Assembly (NCBI RefSeq): GCF_023656745.1 | Contig: NZ_JAMOKO010000005.1 | Coordinates: 86,122 to 150,121 of the forward strand | Length of the DNA stretch: 64,000 nucleotides | Source: Collinsella sp. BG-O-102 | GTDB taxonomy: Bacteria > Actinomycetota > Coriobacteriia > Coriobacteriales > Coriobacteriaceae | Direction: 5' to 3' | Shown here: positions 16,688-25,211 of the stretch, piece by piece | How the letters are laid out: every line of letters begins with the position of its first letter | Position numbering within the stretch: position 1 is the stretch's first letter | The notes under the pieces: generated by a model | Seen by the model: only the letters and a program-made list of their open reading frames with translations | Database searches by the model: none | Told to the model about the DNA's origin: nothing | Translations under genes and position numbers: made by a program

Positions 16688-18123
16688 TACATGCCCTCGT
16701 CGGCAGACATACTGCCCGAATCCGCGCTGTAGCCGCCGTCAGCCGTTGCGTCCGCTCCGGTGTCCATGACGAGCGTGTCGCCATCGCGCAGCTTGGTAAC
16801 CGGCACGTTGGGGTTGATCTCGTTGCCCTGGTCGTCGCGCTTAACCTGTGTCTTGCCGACTACGGCTTCGTTGTCGTTTTGCGTCACGACGGTCACCTTC
16901 ACGCGATGGGTTTGCTTGCCCTCGTCATCGGTTGCGACGTTGACGTAATAGTGTTCGCCGTCTTCGGTCATGAGCGCCATCGTCGGCACCATCACCACGT
17001 CGTCGAGCTGCTCGGTCACCACCGAGACCTCGGCCGTCATGCCCGGCTTCAGGCGCGCGTCGGGCGCCTCGATGAGAATGTCGACGTTAAAGGTCACGCT
17101 GCCGCCGCCACCGTTGGCGGCGTCGGAGTTTGCCACCGACGCGATAGCCGTGACGGTGCCCTGGCTCACGATATCGGGAAACGCGGGATACGTGACGTTG
17201 GCGCTCTGCCCAACGGCGATCTTGGCGATGTCCTTTTCGCCCACCTGCACGGTCACCTTCATCTTAGATAGGTCGGCGATCTGCATGCACTGCTTGCCGC
17301 CGCTCGTATCGCTTTCGCCCATGATCATGCCGCCTGTAACCGTGGCGCCCACTTTGGCATTGAGCTCCACGATGCTACCCGAGCTCGGGGCCGTGACCGT
17401 GCGACTGGAGGCCTTGGCGTTCGCCTGGTCGAGGTTTGCCTGGGCTGATGCGAGGCTGCGCTGCGCGGCCGATACGGCGTTCGTGTCCACTGATGCGGCG
17501 GAGACGCCAGCCGCTGCGGAAGCTCCCTCGACGTCCGTCGTTGGGGTGGCCTGCGCAGCAGCTGCGGCTTTCTGCGCGTTGGCGAGGTCTTCTTGAGCGG
17601 CAGCAACTGCACGCTGCGCCTCGGCAACGTTGCGATCGAGCTCGTCGTTTTTAATGGTCATAAGCACGTCGCCCTCGTTGACGGATTGGCCTGCCTGCAC
17701 GTTGATAGAATCGACCGTGCCGTCGACAGAAGGGGAGACCACTGAGGACGAAATGGGTTTGAGCTGGCCTTTCGCCTCGACCGTTGTGGTAAACGTGCCC
17801 TCGGTCACTATGTCGGTCACAGGACCGCTAGCGCCCTGTGGCTGCACATTGATAACAAGGGTTGCAACAATGGCAATGAGCGCGACGGCACCCACGACGC
17901 CGGCGGCAATACCGCGACGAATCAGCTTTTTGCGTCGGCGTTCGGCACGCTTTGCCTTGAGCTTGGCATATGCCTCTTCATCGGAAATCTCGGCCGTATC
18001 GTTCGCGCGTCCGCTCTGCTTGTCGGCATGTACGTTTGTAATCAGAGGAAACGTTTCGGTGGCACCTTCGGGCGTGCGCTCGGTATCATCTGGGCCCGGG
18101 GTGATCGTGGGGACATTCGGCAT
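16687..18123 (-). CDS. Membrane-fusion (HlyD/MacA-like) protein of the ABC exporter
   Basis: 478 residues. A hydrophilic N-terminal region (~75 residues, rich in charged residues, KAKRAERRRKKLIRR) precedes one transmembrane segment (GVVGAVALIAIVATLVI). A lipoyl-like domain follows (VVSPSVDGTVDSINVQAGQSVNEGDVLM), then an Ala-rich coiled-coil hairpin, the other lipoyl half (APSSGSIVELNAKVGATV) and beta-barrel domains. I chose ATG 18123 because AAAGGAG lies 5 nt upstream; a longer frame without a ribosome site was rejected. First gene of the three-gene transporter operon. Confidence 0.88.
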   Translation of the reverse strand: MPNVPTITPGPDDTERTPEGATETFPLITNVHADKQSGRANDTAEISDEEAYAKLKAKRAERRRKKLIRRGIAAGVVGAVALIAIVATLVINVQPQGASGPVTDIVTEGTFTTTVEAKGQLKPISSSVVSPSVDGTVDSINVQAGQSVNEGDVLMTIKNDELDRNVAEAQRAVAAAQEDLANAQKAAAAAQATPTTDVEGASAAAGVSAASVDTNAVSAAQRSLASAQANLDQANAKASSRTVTAPSSGSIVELNAKVGATVTGGMIMGESDTSGGKQCMQIADLSKMKVTVQVGEKDIAKIAVGQSANVTYPAFPDIVSQGTVTAIASVANSDAANGGGGSVTFNVDILIEAPDARLKPGMTAEVSVVTEQLDDVVMVPTMALMTEDGEHYYVNVATDDEGKQTHRVKVTVVTQNDNEAVVGKTQVKRDDQGNEINPNVPVTKLRDGDTLVMDTGADATADGGYSADSGSMSADEGM

Positions 18124-18157
18124 AGCGTCTCCTTTATAGAAAGAACCTCGATAATTA

Positions 18158-18187
18158 TATGCGCCCACCGGTTGGGGCGGGCGCATA
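18158..18187 (-). terminator. Hairpin between L,D-transpeptidase and exporter operon
   Basis: Nine-bp inverted repeat TATGCGCCC/GGGCGCATA, 12-nt loop, downstream of the L,D-transpeptidase gene on the minus strand. The sequence after it (TAATTATC) is only weakly T-rich, so it may be a poor or Rho-assisted terminator, or an element in the leader of the exporter operon that starts at 18123. Confidence 0.4.
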
Positions 18188-18255
18188 GGACGGTTTCTTT
18201 CGGAACTGTTAGATTGGTCGCAGCGGTTCCACGTTGTAGGAATGCGCGCGTTGCA

Positions 18256-19989
18256 CTACGAGTGGACAACCACGCACAGGCCGACTTTGATGCAATCGTG
18301 CAGTGCCTTGGCGTCGGCCAGGCGCAGGTTGATGCAACCGTGGCTGCCGCACCACTTGTACGACTCGGCGTTATCGAAGCTCTTGTCGTTTTGCCAGGTG
18401 GCGTCGTGGAAGCCGATCATGTTGCCCTCAAACGGCATCCAGTAGCTCACCGGGCTCTCATATTTGGGTTTACCGGTCTCGGGGTCCTTGGCTCCGATCA
18501 GGGTGCTGCCGCCGTCGTTGCTGTTGATTTGCCACACACCCTCGGGGGTGGCGTCTTCGCCCGGTTTGCCGGAAATAAAGTTGGCCTCCCACACGATATT
18601 ACCGCTCTCGTCATAGTAGCGCGCGTGCTGCTCGGACAGGTCGACGTCGATATACGCCTTCCAGTCGGGCTCTCCCTTTGCGGTAAAGGTGTCGGCCTTC
18701 TTGGAGTACTTGATCTCGATCTCGCCGGTCTGCTTGTTGTTAATGGCGTCCTCGACCTGCTTGGCGAGCGAGCTGCTGTCGATGGACCAACCAAAGTCGC
18801 CGCCTTCGACGGCGCACTGCTTGCCATCGGCGCGCGTCCACCAGCGAGTGGAGCCCACGGTATTAAAGCCGTTGGCGAGTTCGGCTGCCCAGTTGCTGAT
18901 CTGCGACGTATCGAGCGTTGGGTTGGCGGGATCGGCAAAGCTGATCCACTGCAATACGGAGCTGCCATCAACCTTGCCGGCATCCTCGCCGTTGAGCTTG
19001 AGGGTCACGTTGACGCCCAGAAAGTTGTTGGCGGCATCGCATGCGGCCTGAATCTGATCATCGGTCAGCGTTCCATTGAGCGGCTCATAGGCATCGTTGC
19101 CGAGCTTGGAAAGATCTACGGACTCGGCCAGCGAGGCAAGCTCGAGCTCGGCATACTTAATGACATGCTCGCGGTTGAGTTTTTCGTTGGAGCGCGCCTT
19201 CTCGACGGTAAACTTGCCGGCCTGCTCGTCATAGGAGCTATTGGCCTCGAACGTTCCAGAACGGCCCTCGTTGAACTCGTCGATGGCGCTGCCCAGATCC
19301 TCCTCAAACTGTTTTTGGTTGAAGGCGTCGGAAAGCATGGACAGGTCGACGTCTTGATCAAGATCGACTTCGTTGGAGGTAGCAGTTGTTTTGGTCTTGC
19401 CGCTTAAGGATTCCACAAGGCGGACCGGCCATACAAAGGCCTCGTTGTGGCTGATGATCTCTTTTGAGGCAGCTTCGCCGTCGACAATGGGTTCATCGGA
19501 CTCGGGCTGATAGGACCAGCTAAAGTCATCGCCTGTCACGGTGAGCTTATAGTGCTTCCATGCCGAGTTGACCTTGGTGGCGGCAGACGAAGCGTTGGAG
19601 AATGAGACGTCGACGCCGGCGATGGTGGTGTTGGGGTAGGCTAGCTGCGAAAACGCAACGATGCCTACGATATAGACAATGACGATGAGACCCAGGACGA
19701 CAAAGAGCGTCGTCTTTTTGCCCGACTTATTGTTGCCAGCGGACTTGCGTGCGGGACCGCGATCGCCTCGAGCGTGCGTGGGGGGCTGCTTGGGCGCATT
19801 GCCGTTTGCCTGGCGCTGATGACGTTGTTGACGCTGCTGTCGCTGTTGGTTCGGGCGTTGGGAAGCGTTTGCTGCACTACGCTGCTGACCGTGGCTCGGC
19901 GCGATAGGACGCGGCGACTGAACGCCGCCGGTGTGCTTGCTCGGCTGCTGCGGATCGGGAATCAGTTGAGTTCGATCGTTTTGCGACAT
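18256..19989 (-). CDS. Membrane-anchored L,D-transpeptidase with PG_binding_4 region
   Basis: 577 residues. A cytoplasmic N-terminal ~90 residues rich in Gln, Arg and Pro is followed by one membrane anchor (TLFVVLGLIVIVYIVGIVAF). The extracellular part has PG_binding_4-like segments (about 130-430) and a C-terminal YkuD catalytic domain: MPFEGNMIGFHDATW and SHGCINLRLADA with the catalytic cysteine. It should form 3-3 crosslinks in peptidoglycan or attach proteins to it. Architecture resembles VanW-associated transpeptidases. I prefer ATG 19989 over the upstream ATG 19998 because AAGGA is 10 nt from the former and only 1-2 nt from the latter. Confidence 0.9.
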   Translation of the reverse strand: MSQNDRTQLIPDPQQPSKHTGGVQSPRPIAPSHGQQRSAANASQRPNQQRQQRQQRHQRQANGNAPKQPPTHARGDRGPARKSAGNNKSGKKTTLFVVLGLIVIVYIVGIVAFSQLAYPNTTIAGVDVSFSNASSAATKVNSAWKHYKLTVTGDDFSWSYQPESDEPIVDGEAASKEIISHNEAFVWPVRLVESLSGKTKTTATSNEVDLDQDVDLSMLSDAFNQKQFEEDLGSAIDEFNEGRSGTFEANSSYDEQAGKFTVEKARSNEKLNREHVIKYAELELASLAESVDLSKLGNDAYEPLNGTLTDDQIQAACDAANNFLGVNVTLKLNGEDAGKVDGSSVLQWISFADPANPTLDTSQISNWAAELANGFNTVGSTRWWTRADGKQCAVEGGDFGWSIDSSSLAKQVEDAINNKQTGEIEIKYSKKADTFTAKGEPDWKAYIDVDLSEQHARYYDESGNIVWEANFISGKPGEDATPEGVWQINSNDGGSTLIGAKDPETGKPKYESPVSYWMPFEGNMIGFHDATWQNDKSFDNAESYKWCGSHGCINLRLADAKALHDCIKVGLCVVVHS

Positions 19990-20098
19990 CGTATGCATAT
20001 CCTTCGAATTTCGCCTTGCGGCTCATCGTGTTTTTACTGGGCTTGCATTATAGCGATTGCCCTGCTGTTTGTGGTACGGAAACGGTGGCATTCAAAAG

Positions 20099-20120
20099 AG
20101 GTGGGACATTTGTCCCACCT
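20099..20120 (-). terminator. Rho-independent terminator of the serine dehydratase gene
   Basis: Perfect 9-bp stem AGGTGGGAC/GTCCCACCT with a 4-nt loop, followed on the minus strand by CTTTT. It lies 19 nt beyond the sdaA stop. Confidence 0.7.
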
Positions 20121-20138
20121 TTGAGTTGTTCTTAGCCG

Positions 20139-21746
20139 TTATCCGCACACACCGCATTTTGCACAGGCTGAAAGTGCGGCCGGAGCCTGCGCGATGCCGC
20201 CCTTTGCCGTCTCGCGCAGCGTGGCCGGCAACGCGTGGCCCACTGAGAGCATGACATGTGCCATCTGGTCAAACGGAACCAGGCTCTTAATTCCTGCGAG
20301 GGCGAGTTGTGCCGAACTAAAGGCCGCTGCCACGCCGATGGCGTTGCGGTTTTGGCAGGGCACTTCCACGAGGCCACCGACGGGGTCACAAACGAGGCCC
20401 AGCAGGTTACTCAGCGCGATGGAACTGGCGTCGAGCGCCTGCTCGGGCGTGCCGCCGAGCATCTGCACCAGCGCGGCGGCTGCCATGGCAGCGGCGCTTC
20501 CCACCTCGGCCTGGCATCCGCCCTCGGCGCCGGCGACGCAGGCGCTCGTGGTGAGGTTGAGGCCGATGGCGGCTGCGCAGTAGAGCGCGTCCATGACCTG
20601 CTCGTCGTCGAGCTGAAGGTGATCGGCGAGCGCCAGCACGCAGCCGGGCACGACACCCGCGGAGCCTGCCGTGGGGGCGGCGACGATCACTCCCATCGTG
20701 GCGGAGCGCTCGAGCACGGCCATCGCGCGGGCCACGGCGTCGGTTTGAACGGTGCCCATCAGGCTCGTGCTCAAATCGTTACGGCCGGTGGCATCGACGA
20801 GTTTAGCCTCGCCGCCGATAAGCCCGCCGAGCGATCGCTGCGGATTGGCGATGGGGGCCGTGGTCTCCTCCCGCATGACGTCGAGCACGCGACGCATGGC
20901 GTCGACGGCGTGGGCTTCGCCGGTCAGGCGCGCCTCACGCACGGCCATGACGGCGCCGATGCTGAGCCCCAGTTCCTCGCACGCATCGAGCAGCTGCTCG
21001 CCGTCGTCGAAGATCTCCTTGGCCGAGACGCCGGGGGAGAGCGACGAGGCAGAACCGGGGAGCTCGATAAAGGTCGCGTAATCGACATTGTCGAGCTTGC
21101 GTAACATGGGGACGACGGTGTCGTCGGGCGCACCGTCGGTCTCAAAGACGGAGTAGGCCTGGCCGCCCACTTCGGTTCGGTAGGTGCGGCAGAAGGCGAT
21201 GTTCACGTGGGCGTAGGCGAGCAGGTTCGTGAGCGCGGCGAGCACGCCGGGAACGTCCTTGTGCGCCACGAAGAGCGTGGAATACATGCCCGAGATGTCG
21301 ACGCCGACGCCGTTAATGCGGCTGATGCGCATCTTGCCGCCGCCCAGGCTCTCGCCGCGGACCTGCGCCGTGGCGCCCGTGTCGTCGACCATATCGATGT
21401 CGACGGTGTTGGGGTGGATGGAGGCGTCGTCGCCCTTGATGTCAAAGTGATATTCGAGGCCCTGCTCGCGAGCGAGGTCGAAGGCCTGCTTGATGTTCTC
21501 GTCATCGGTGTCGAGGCCCAGGATGCCCGCGACGAGCGCACGGTCGGTGCCGTGGCCGCGGTAGGTGTGGGCGAAGGAGTTCCATAGGCCAAAGGTGACT
21601 TTGGCGATGCGGCCTTCTAACAGGCTGGCGGCAACTTGGGCGCAGCGCAGGGCGCCGGCGGTGTGTGATGAGCTGGGGCCGACCATGACGGGGCCCAAGA
21701 TCTCGAATGCCGAGGTCGTAGCTAGTGTTTGCGGCTTGCCTGCCAT
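20139..21746 (-). CDS. sdaA: L-serine ammonia-lyase, iron-sulfur, single chain with ACT-like segment
   Basis: 535 residues. It deaminates L-serine to pyruvate and ammonia using a [4Fe-4S] cluster. The beta region comes first (SAFEILGPVMVGPSSSHTAGALRCA), then an ACT-like segment (HKDVPGVLAALTNLLAYAHVNIAF), then the alpha region with SLMGTVQTDA, APTAGSAGVVPG and cysteines in SACVAGAEGGCQAEVG and CDPVGGLVEVPCQNRNA. The C-terminus CAKCGVCG puts a cysteine next to last, as in enzymes where the tail supplies a cluster ligand. ATG 21746 has AGGAG 5 nt upstream. Confidence 0.92.
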   Translation of the reverse strand: MAGKPQTLATTSAFEILGPVMVGPSSSHTAGALRCAQVAASLLEGRIAKVTFGLWNSFAHTYRGHGTDRALVAGILGLDTDDENIKQAFDLAREQGLEYHFDIKGDDASIHPNTVDIDMVDDTGATAQVRGESLGGGKMRISRINGVGVDISGMYSTLFVAHKDVPGVLAALTNLLAYAHVNIAFCRTYRTEVGGQAYSVFETDGAPDDTVVPMLRKLDNVDYATFIELPGSASSLSPGVSAKEIFDDGEQLLDACEELGLSIGAVMAVREARLTGEAHAVDAMRRVLDVMREETTAPIANPQRSLGGLIGGEAKLVDATGRNDLSTSLMGTVQTDAVARAMAVLERSATMGVIVAAPTAGSAGVVPGCVLALADHLQLDDEQVMDALYCAAAIGLNLTTSACVAGAEGGCQAEVGSAAAMAAAALVQMLGGTPEQALDASSIALSNLLGLVCDPVGGLVEVPCQNRNAIGVAAAFSSAQLALAGIKSLVPFDQMAHVMLSVGHALPATLRETAKGGIAQAPAALSACAKCGVCG

Positions 21747-21801
21747 ATGCGCTCCTGTTCTATCCCGTCGTCCCGAGGGGCGGGGCATACTCTGTCCCGC
21801 C

Positions 21802-21922
21802 GTTCCGAGGGCTTTGGTATTTGGTCGCCTGCTCGGGCAGTCCTGCTCGCACGGAGAGCACATTAAGTGCTCTCCGGCTCGTGCGGAACTCGCGACCGAC
21901 CAGATACCAAAGCCCTCGGAAC
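21802..21922. repeat. 121-bp nested palindrome upstream of the serine dehydratase gene
   Basis: Outer arms of 19 bp are perfect: 21802-21820 (GTTCCGAGGGCTTTGGTAT) and 21904-21922. Inside there is a second perfect 10-bp pair, CGGAGAGCAC and GTGCTCTCCG, around ATTAA at 21852-21876. No T-run follows on either strand. It lies between the sdaA start and the metK terminator. Confidence 0.75.
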
Positions 21923-22011
21923 TTAGGATACATGGTTGGAGTCGCTCTGCTGCGAAATTTATCGGCCTATGACCTATTCCATGTCCCAGGTCGGCTCATC
22001 TTCACCACCTT

Positions 22012-22050
22012 TAAATAAAAAAGAAGTACCGGTTGGAGCCGGTACTTCTT
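22012..22050 (-). terminator. Rho-independent terminator of metK
   Basis: Perfect 12-bp stem, AAGAAGTACCGG and CCGGTACTTCTT, 6-nt loop, with a T-rich tail (TTTTTTATTT on the minus strand). It begins 40 nt beyond the metK stop. The stretch between it and the sdaA start at 21746 holds only the 121-bp palindrome. Confidence 0.9.
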
Positions 22051-22089
22051 TTGGTGCGTTGTTTCTTGGCTGTAGCTTTTGCCGTTAGC

Positions 22090-23370
22090 TTACAGGCCGC
22101 AGGCTGCTTTGAGTTCTTCGACTCGGTCGGTTTTTTCCCAGGTGAAGTCGGCGTCTTCGCGGCCGAAGTGACCGTAGGCTGCCGTCTTTTCGTAGATGGG
22201 GCGACGCAGGTCTAGGTCGCGGATGATTGCGCCCGGGCGCAGGTCGAAGGTCTTCTCTACCGCCTCGACGATCTTGTCCTCGGCAACATGTGCGGTGCCG
22301 AAGGTGTCGACCATGATTGAGAGGGGCTTGGAAACGCCGATGGCGTAGGCAAGCTCGACTTCGCAGCGGTCGGCCAGACCGGCGGCGACCACGTTCTTGG
22401 CTACCCAGCGCGCGGCATACGCGGCGGAGCGGTCGACCTTGGTGCAGTCCTTGCCGCTAAAGGCACCGCCACCGTGACGGCCATAGCCGCCGTAGGTGTC
22501 GACGATGATCTTACGGCCAGTCAGTCCCGTGTCACCCATAGGTCCGCCCACGACAAAGCGACCGGTGGGGTTCACGTAGATGTCGGCGTTGTCCCACGGC
22601 ATGTTCTCGGCGGCCATGACCGGGGTGATGACGTGCTCGATTAGGTCGGCCTTGATCTTGCCCATGTCCTCGATCTCGGCGGCGTGCTGCGTGGAGATGA
22701 CGATGGTCGTGACCTCGACGGGCTTGCCGTCCTCGTAGCGCACGGTGACCTGGGTCTTGCCATCGGGACGCAGATAGGCGAGGGTACCGTCGTGACGCAC
22801 GGCAGCCAGGCGCTCGGCCAGGCGGCTTGCCAGGTAGTGAGGCATGGGCATGAGGGTCTTGGTCTCGTTGGAGGCGTAACCGAACATCATGCCCTGGTCG
22901 CCGGCACCGATCAGGTCGATCGGGTCGGTGGTAGCGCCGGTCTGGGTCTCGAAGGACTCGTCAACGCCCTGAGCGATATCGGGTGACTGCTCATGGATGA
23001 GGCTCATAACGCCGCAGGTATCGCAGTCAAAACCGAATTTGGCACGGTTGTAGCCAATGCGGCGGATAACGCCGCGGGCGATTTCCTGAACGTCGACGTA
23101 GGCCTGGGTGCGAATCTCGCCGGCGACGATAACGGTGCCGGTGGTCACGAGGGTCTCGCAGGCGCAGCGGACGTTCTCCACGTTGGCGGGCACGCCGTTG
23201 GGGGCGATGTAGCCCTGCTCCTGCAGCTCTATTTCTTTGGCGAGGATTGCGTCGAGGACGGCATCGCTGATCTGGTCAGCGATCTTATCGGGATGACCTT
23301 CGGTCACCGACTCCGACGTAAAAACAAAGGACCCGTGTTGGGGTGGGATGGAACGAAGTTCTTCTGACAT
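22090..23370 (-). CDS. metK: S-adenosylmethionine synthase MetK
   Basis: 426 residues. It makes S-adenosylmethionine from methionine and ATP, the methyl donor for the corrin methylases in this window as well as for general use. Signature segments: [51 protein letters not shown] (P-loop-like) and [18 protein letters not shown] 23370 is preceded by AAAGGAC. No S-adenosylmethionine riboswitch fold was evident in the ~110 nt upstream before the palindrome at 23479. Confidence 0.96.
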   Translation of the reverse strand: MSEELRSIPPQHGSFVFTSESVTEGHPDKIADQISDAVLDAILAKEIELQEQGYIAPNGVPANVENVRCACETLVTTGTVIVAGEIRTQAYVDVQEIARGVIRRIGYNRAKFGFDCDTCGVMSLIHEQSPDIAQGVDESFETQTGATTDPIDLIGAGDQGMMFGYASNETKTLMPMPHYLASRLAERLAAVRHDGTLAYLRPDGKTQVTVRYEDGKPVEVTTIVISTQHAAEIEDMGKIKADLIEHVITPVMAAENMPWDNADIYVNPTGRFVVGGPMGDTGLTGRKIIVDTYGGYGRHGGGAFSGKDCTKVDRSAAYAARWVAKNVVAAGLADRCEVELAYAIGVSKPLSIMVDTFGTAHVAEDKIVEAVEKTFDLRPGAIIRDLDLRRPIYEKTAAYGHFGREDADFTWEKTDRVEELKAACGL

Positions 23371-23478
23371 GATTGTCCTTTCAAAAACGTGTCCCGCGAC
23401 CGTTACCATTCCGCCGGGCTCTCTATGCAAGGGCACATCATAACGCGTAAATCAAACATTCACACCCTTTCCGCACCT

Positions 23479-23562
23479 ACTCATTGGGGACAGACTTAAA
23501 TGACCAGCCTTAAACTAAGAACGTTTCCAAAGACTGGTCATTTATGTCTGTCCCCAATGAGT
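23479..23562. repeat. 84-bp palindromic element between metK and gltX
   Basis: Two 29-nt arms pair with one mismatch (23479-23507 with 23534-23562) around a 26-nt loop. The arms contain TTGGGGACAG and AAATGACCAG. The sequence style recalls REP-like palindromes mobilised by RAYT transposases, though no such transposase is in this window. It sits in the divergent promoter interval of metK and gltX, a 276-nt gap that otherwise shows only the gltX ribosome site. Confidence 0.75.
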
Positions 23563-23646
23563 GGGTCGGTGCCCTTTGTGCGGAGGTCGCATTGTTGCTT
23601 TATACTGGTGCAGTTAGACATCCATCCTGCAATCGAGGAGATATCC

Positions 23647-25122
23647 ATGGCATCAGACGTTCGCGTCCGCTTTGCACCCTCACCGACGGGCAAGCTGCAC
23701 ATCGGCGGCGCCCGCACCGCTATCTATAACTGGGCTTTCGCCCGCTCAAACGGCGGCACGTTCATCCTGCGCATCGACGACACCGACCCCACCCGCTCCA
23801 CCGACGAGAACACGCAGATCATTCTGCGCGCCATGCGTTGGCTTGGCCTGGACTGGGACGAGGGTCCCGAGGTGGGCGGCGACTTTGGCCCCTACGCCCA
23901 GACCGAGCGCCTGGACCTGTACAAGCAGGCCGCCCAGAAGCTTTGGGACGAGGGCAAGGCCTATCCCTGCTTCTGCACCAAGGAGCAGCTCGACGCCGAC
24001 CGCAAGGCCGCGCAGGAGCGCAAGGACCCCTTCCAGGGCTATCAGCGCCGTTGCCGCGATCTTGATCCCGAGGAGGCCCGCCGCCGCATCGAGGCCGGGG
24101 AGTCCTACGTCCTGCGCATCAAGGTGCCCGAGGACCGCGGCGATGTCGTCATCCACGACGCCGTTCACGGCGAGGTGACCTTCGACGCCAAGGAGCTCGA
24201 CGACTTTGTCATCTTCCGCTCCGATGGCACGCCCACGTACAACTTCGCGACCGTCGTCGACGACGCCATGATGAAGATCACCCACGTCATCCGCGGCGAC
24301 GACCACCTGTCCAACACCCCGCGTCAGGTCATGGTCTACGAGGCCCTCGGCGCGCCCGTGCCTACGTTCGCCCACATCTCCATGATCTTGGGTGCCGACG
24401 GCAAGAAGCTCTCCAAGCGCCACGGCGCCACCTCGGTGGAGGAGTACCGCGACGCCGGCTACCTGTCCGACGCCTTCGTCAACTATCTGGCTCTGCTGGG
24501 CTGGTCACTCGACGGCGAGACCACGATCATCCCGCGTGATGTCCTGGCCAGCAAGTTCTCGCTCGACCGCATCTCCAAGAACCCGGCGACCTTCGACCCC
24601 AAAAAGCTCGATTGGGTTAACGCTGAGTACATCAACGGTATGTCCGACGCCCAGTTTGCCGACGAGATCATGGTCCCCGAGCTGCACGAGGCTGGTCTCA
24701 TAGAGGGCAATGTTGAGTACGGTGAGGACTGGATCGACGCACTCGCTGCCATCGTCAAGCCTCGCACCAAGATGCCGGCCGACGCCGTTACCGTCGCCGC
24801 CCCCATCTTCGCTACGGCCGAGACGCTTGAGTATGACGAGAAGTCCGTCAACAAGGGCCTGGCCAAGGAGGGCATGGGTGCCATTCTGGACGCCGCCAAG
24901 GCCGCACTCGAGGGTGTGTCCGAGTGGACCGCCGCCAACGTTGACGCCGCCCTTGAGCCTCTGCCCGAGCAGCTGGACCTCAAGAAGCGCGTGGTGTTCC
25001 AGGCTGTGCGTGTCGCCGTCTGCGGCAACATGGTGAGCCCTCCGCTGGGCGAGACCATGGCGCTCGTCGGCCGCGACGACTGCCTGGCGCGCATCGACCG
25101 CGCCCGCACGATGGCGCTGTAA
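23647..25122 (+). CDS. gltX: Glutamyl-tRNA synthetase GltX
   Basis: 491 residues, class I synthetase that charges tRNA-Glu. The HIGH-type motif is PSPTGKLHIGGARTAIYN, followed by LRIDDTDP, and the KMSKS-type motif is LGADGKKLSKRHGA. The C-terminal helical anticodon-binding domain is complete and ends in RIDRARTMAL. ATG 23647 with AGGAG 7 nt upstream; a longer in-frame extension would run into the palindrome and has no ribosome site. Confidence 0.96.
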   Translation: MASDVRVRFAPSPTGKLHIGGARTAIYNWAFARSNGGTFILRIDDTDPTRSTDENTQIILRAMRWLGLDWDEGPEVGGDFGPYAQTERLDLYKQAAQKLWDEGKAYPCFCTKEQLDADRKAAQERKDPFQGYQRRCRDLDPEEARRRIEAGESYVLRIKVPEDRGDVVIHDAVHGEVTFDAKELDDFVIFRSDGTPTYNFATVVDDAMMKITHVIRGDDHLSNTPRQVMVYEALGAPVPTFAHISMILGADGKKLSKRHGATSVEEYRDAGYLSDAFVNYLALLGWSLDGETTIIPRDVLASKFSLDRISKNPATFDPKKLDWVNAEYINGMSDAQFADEIMVPELHEAGLIEGNVEYGEDWIDALAAIVKPRTKMPADAVTVAAPIFATAETLEYDEKSVNKGLAKEGMGAILDAAKAALEGVSEWTAANVDAALEPLPEQLDLKKRVVFQAVRVAVCGNMVSPPLGETMALVGRDDCLARIDRARTMAL

Positions 25123-25145
25123 TCGCTGCGCAAACGTATGTATCC

Positions 25146-25180
25146 GAGCCCCGTTCACCTCGAGCGGGGCTCTTGTTTCT
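25146..25180 (+). terminator. Rho-independent terminator of gltX
   Basis: Eight-bp stem GAGCCCCG/CGGGGCTC with an 11-nt loop, followed by TTGTTTCT, 23 nt after the gltX stop. Confidence 0.8.
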
Positions 25181-25211
25181 GTAGACGAATGGGATAGGAG
25201 GTGCTGGAGCC

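Noticed and set aside
23371..23478. S-adenosylmethionine riboswitch ahead of metK
   Set aside because: No multi-helix fold or typical conserved segments were seen in the short leader.
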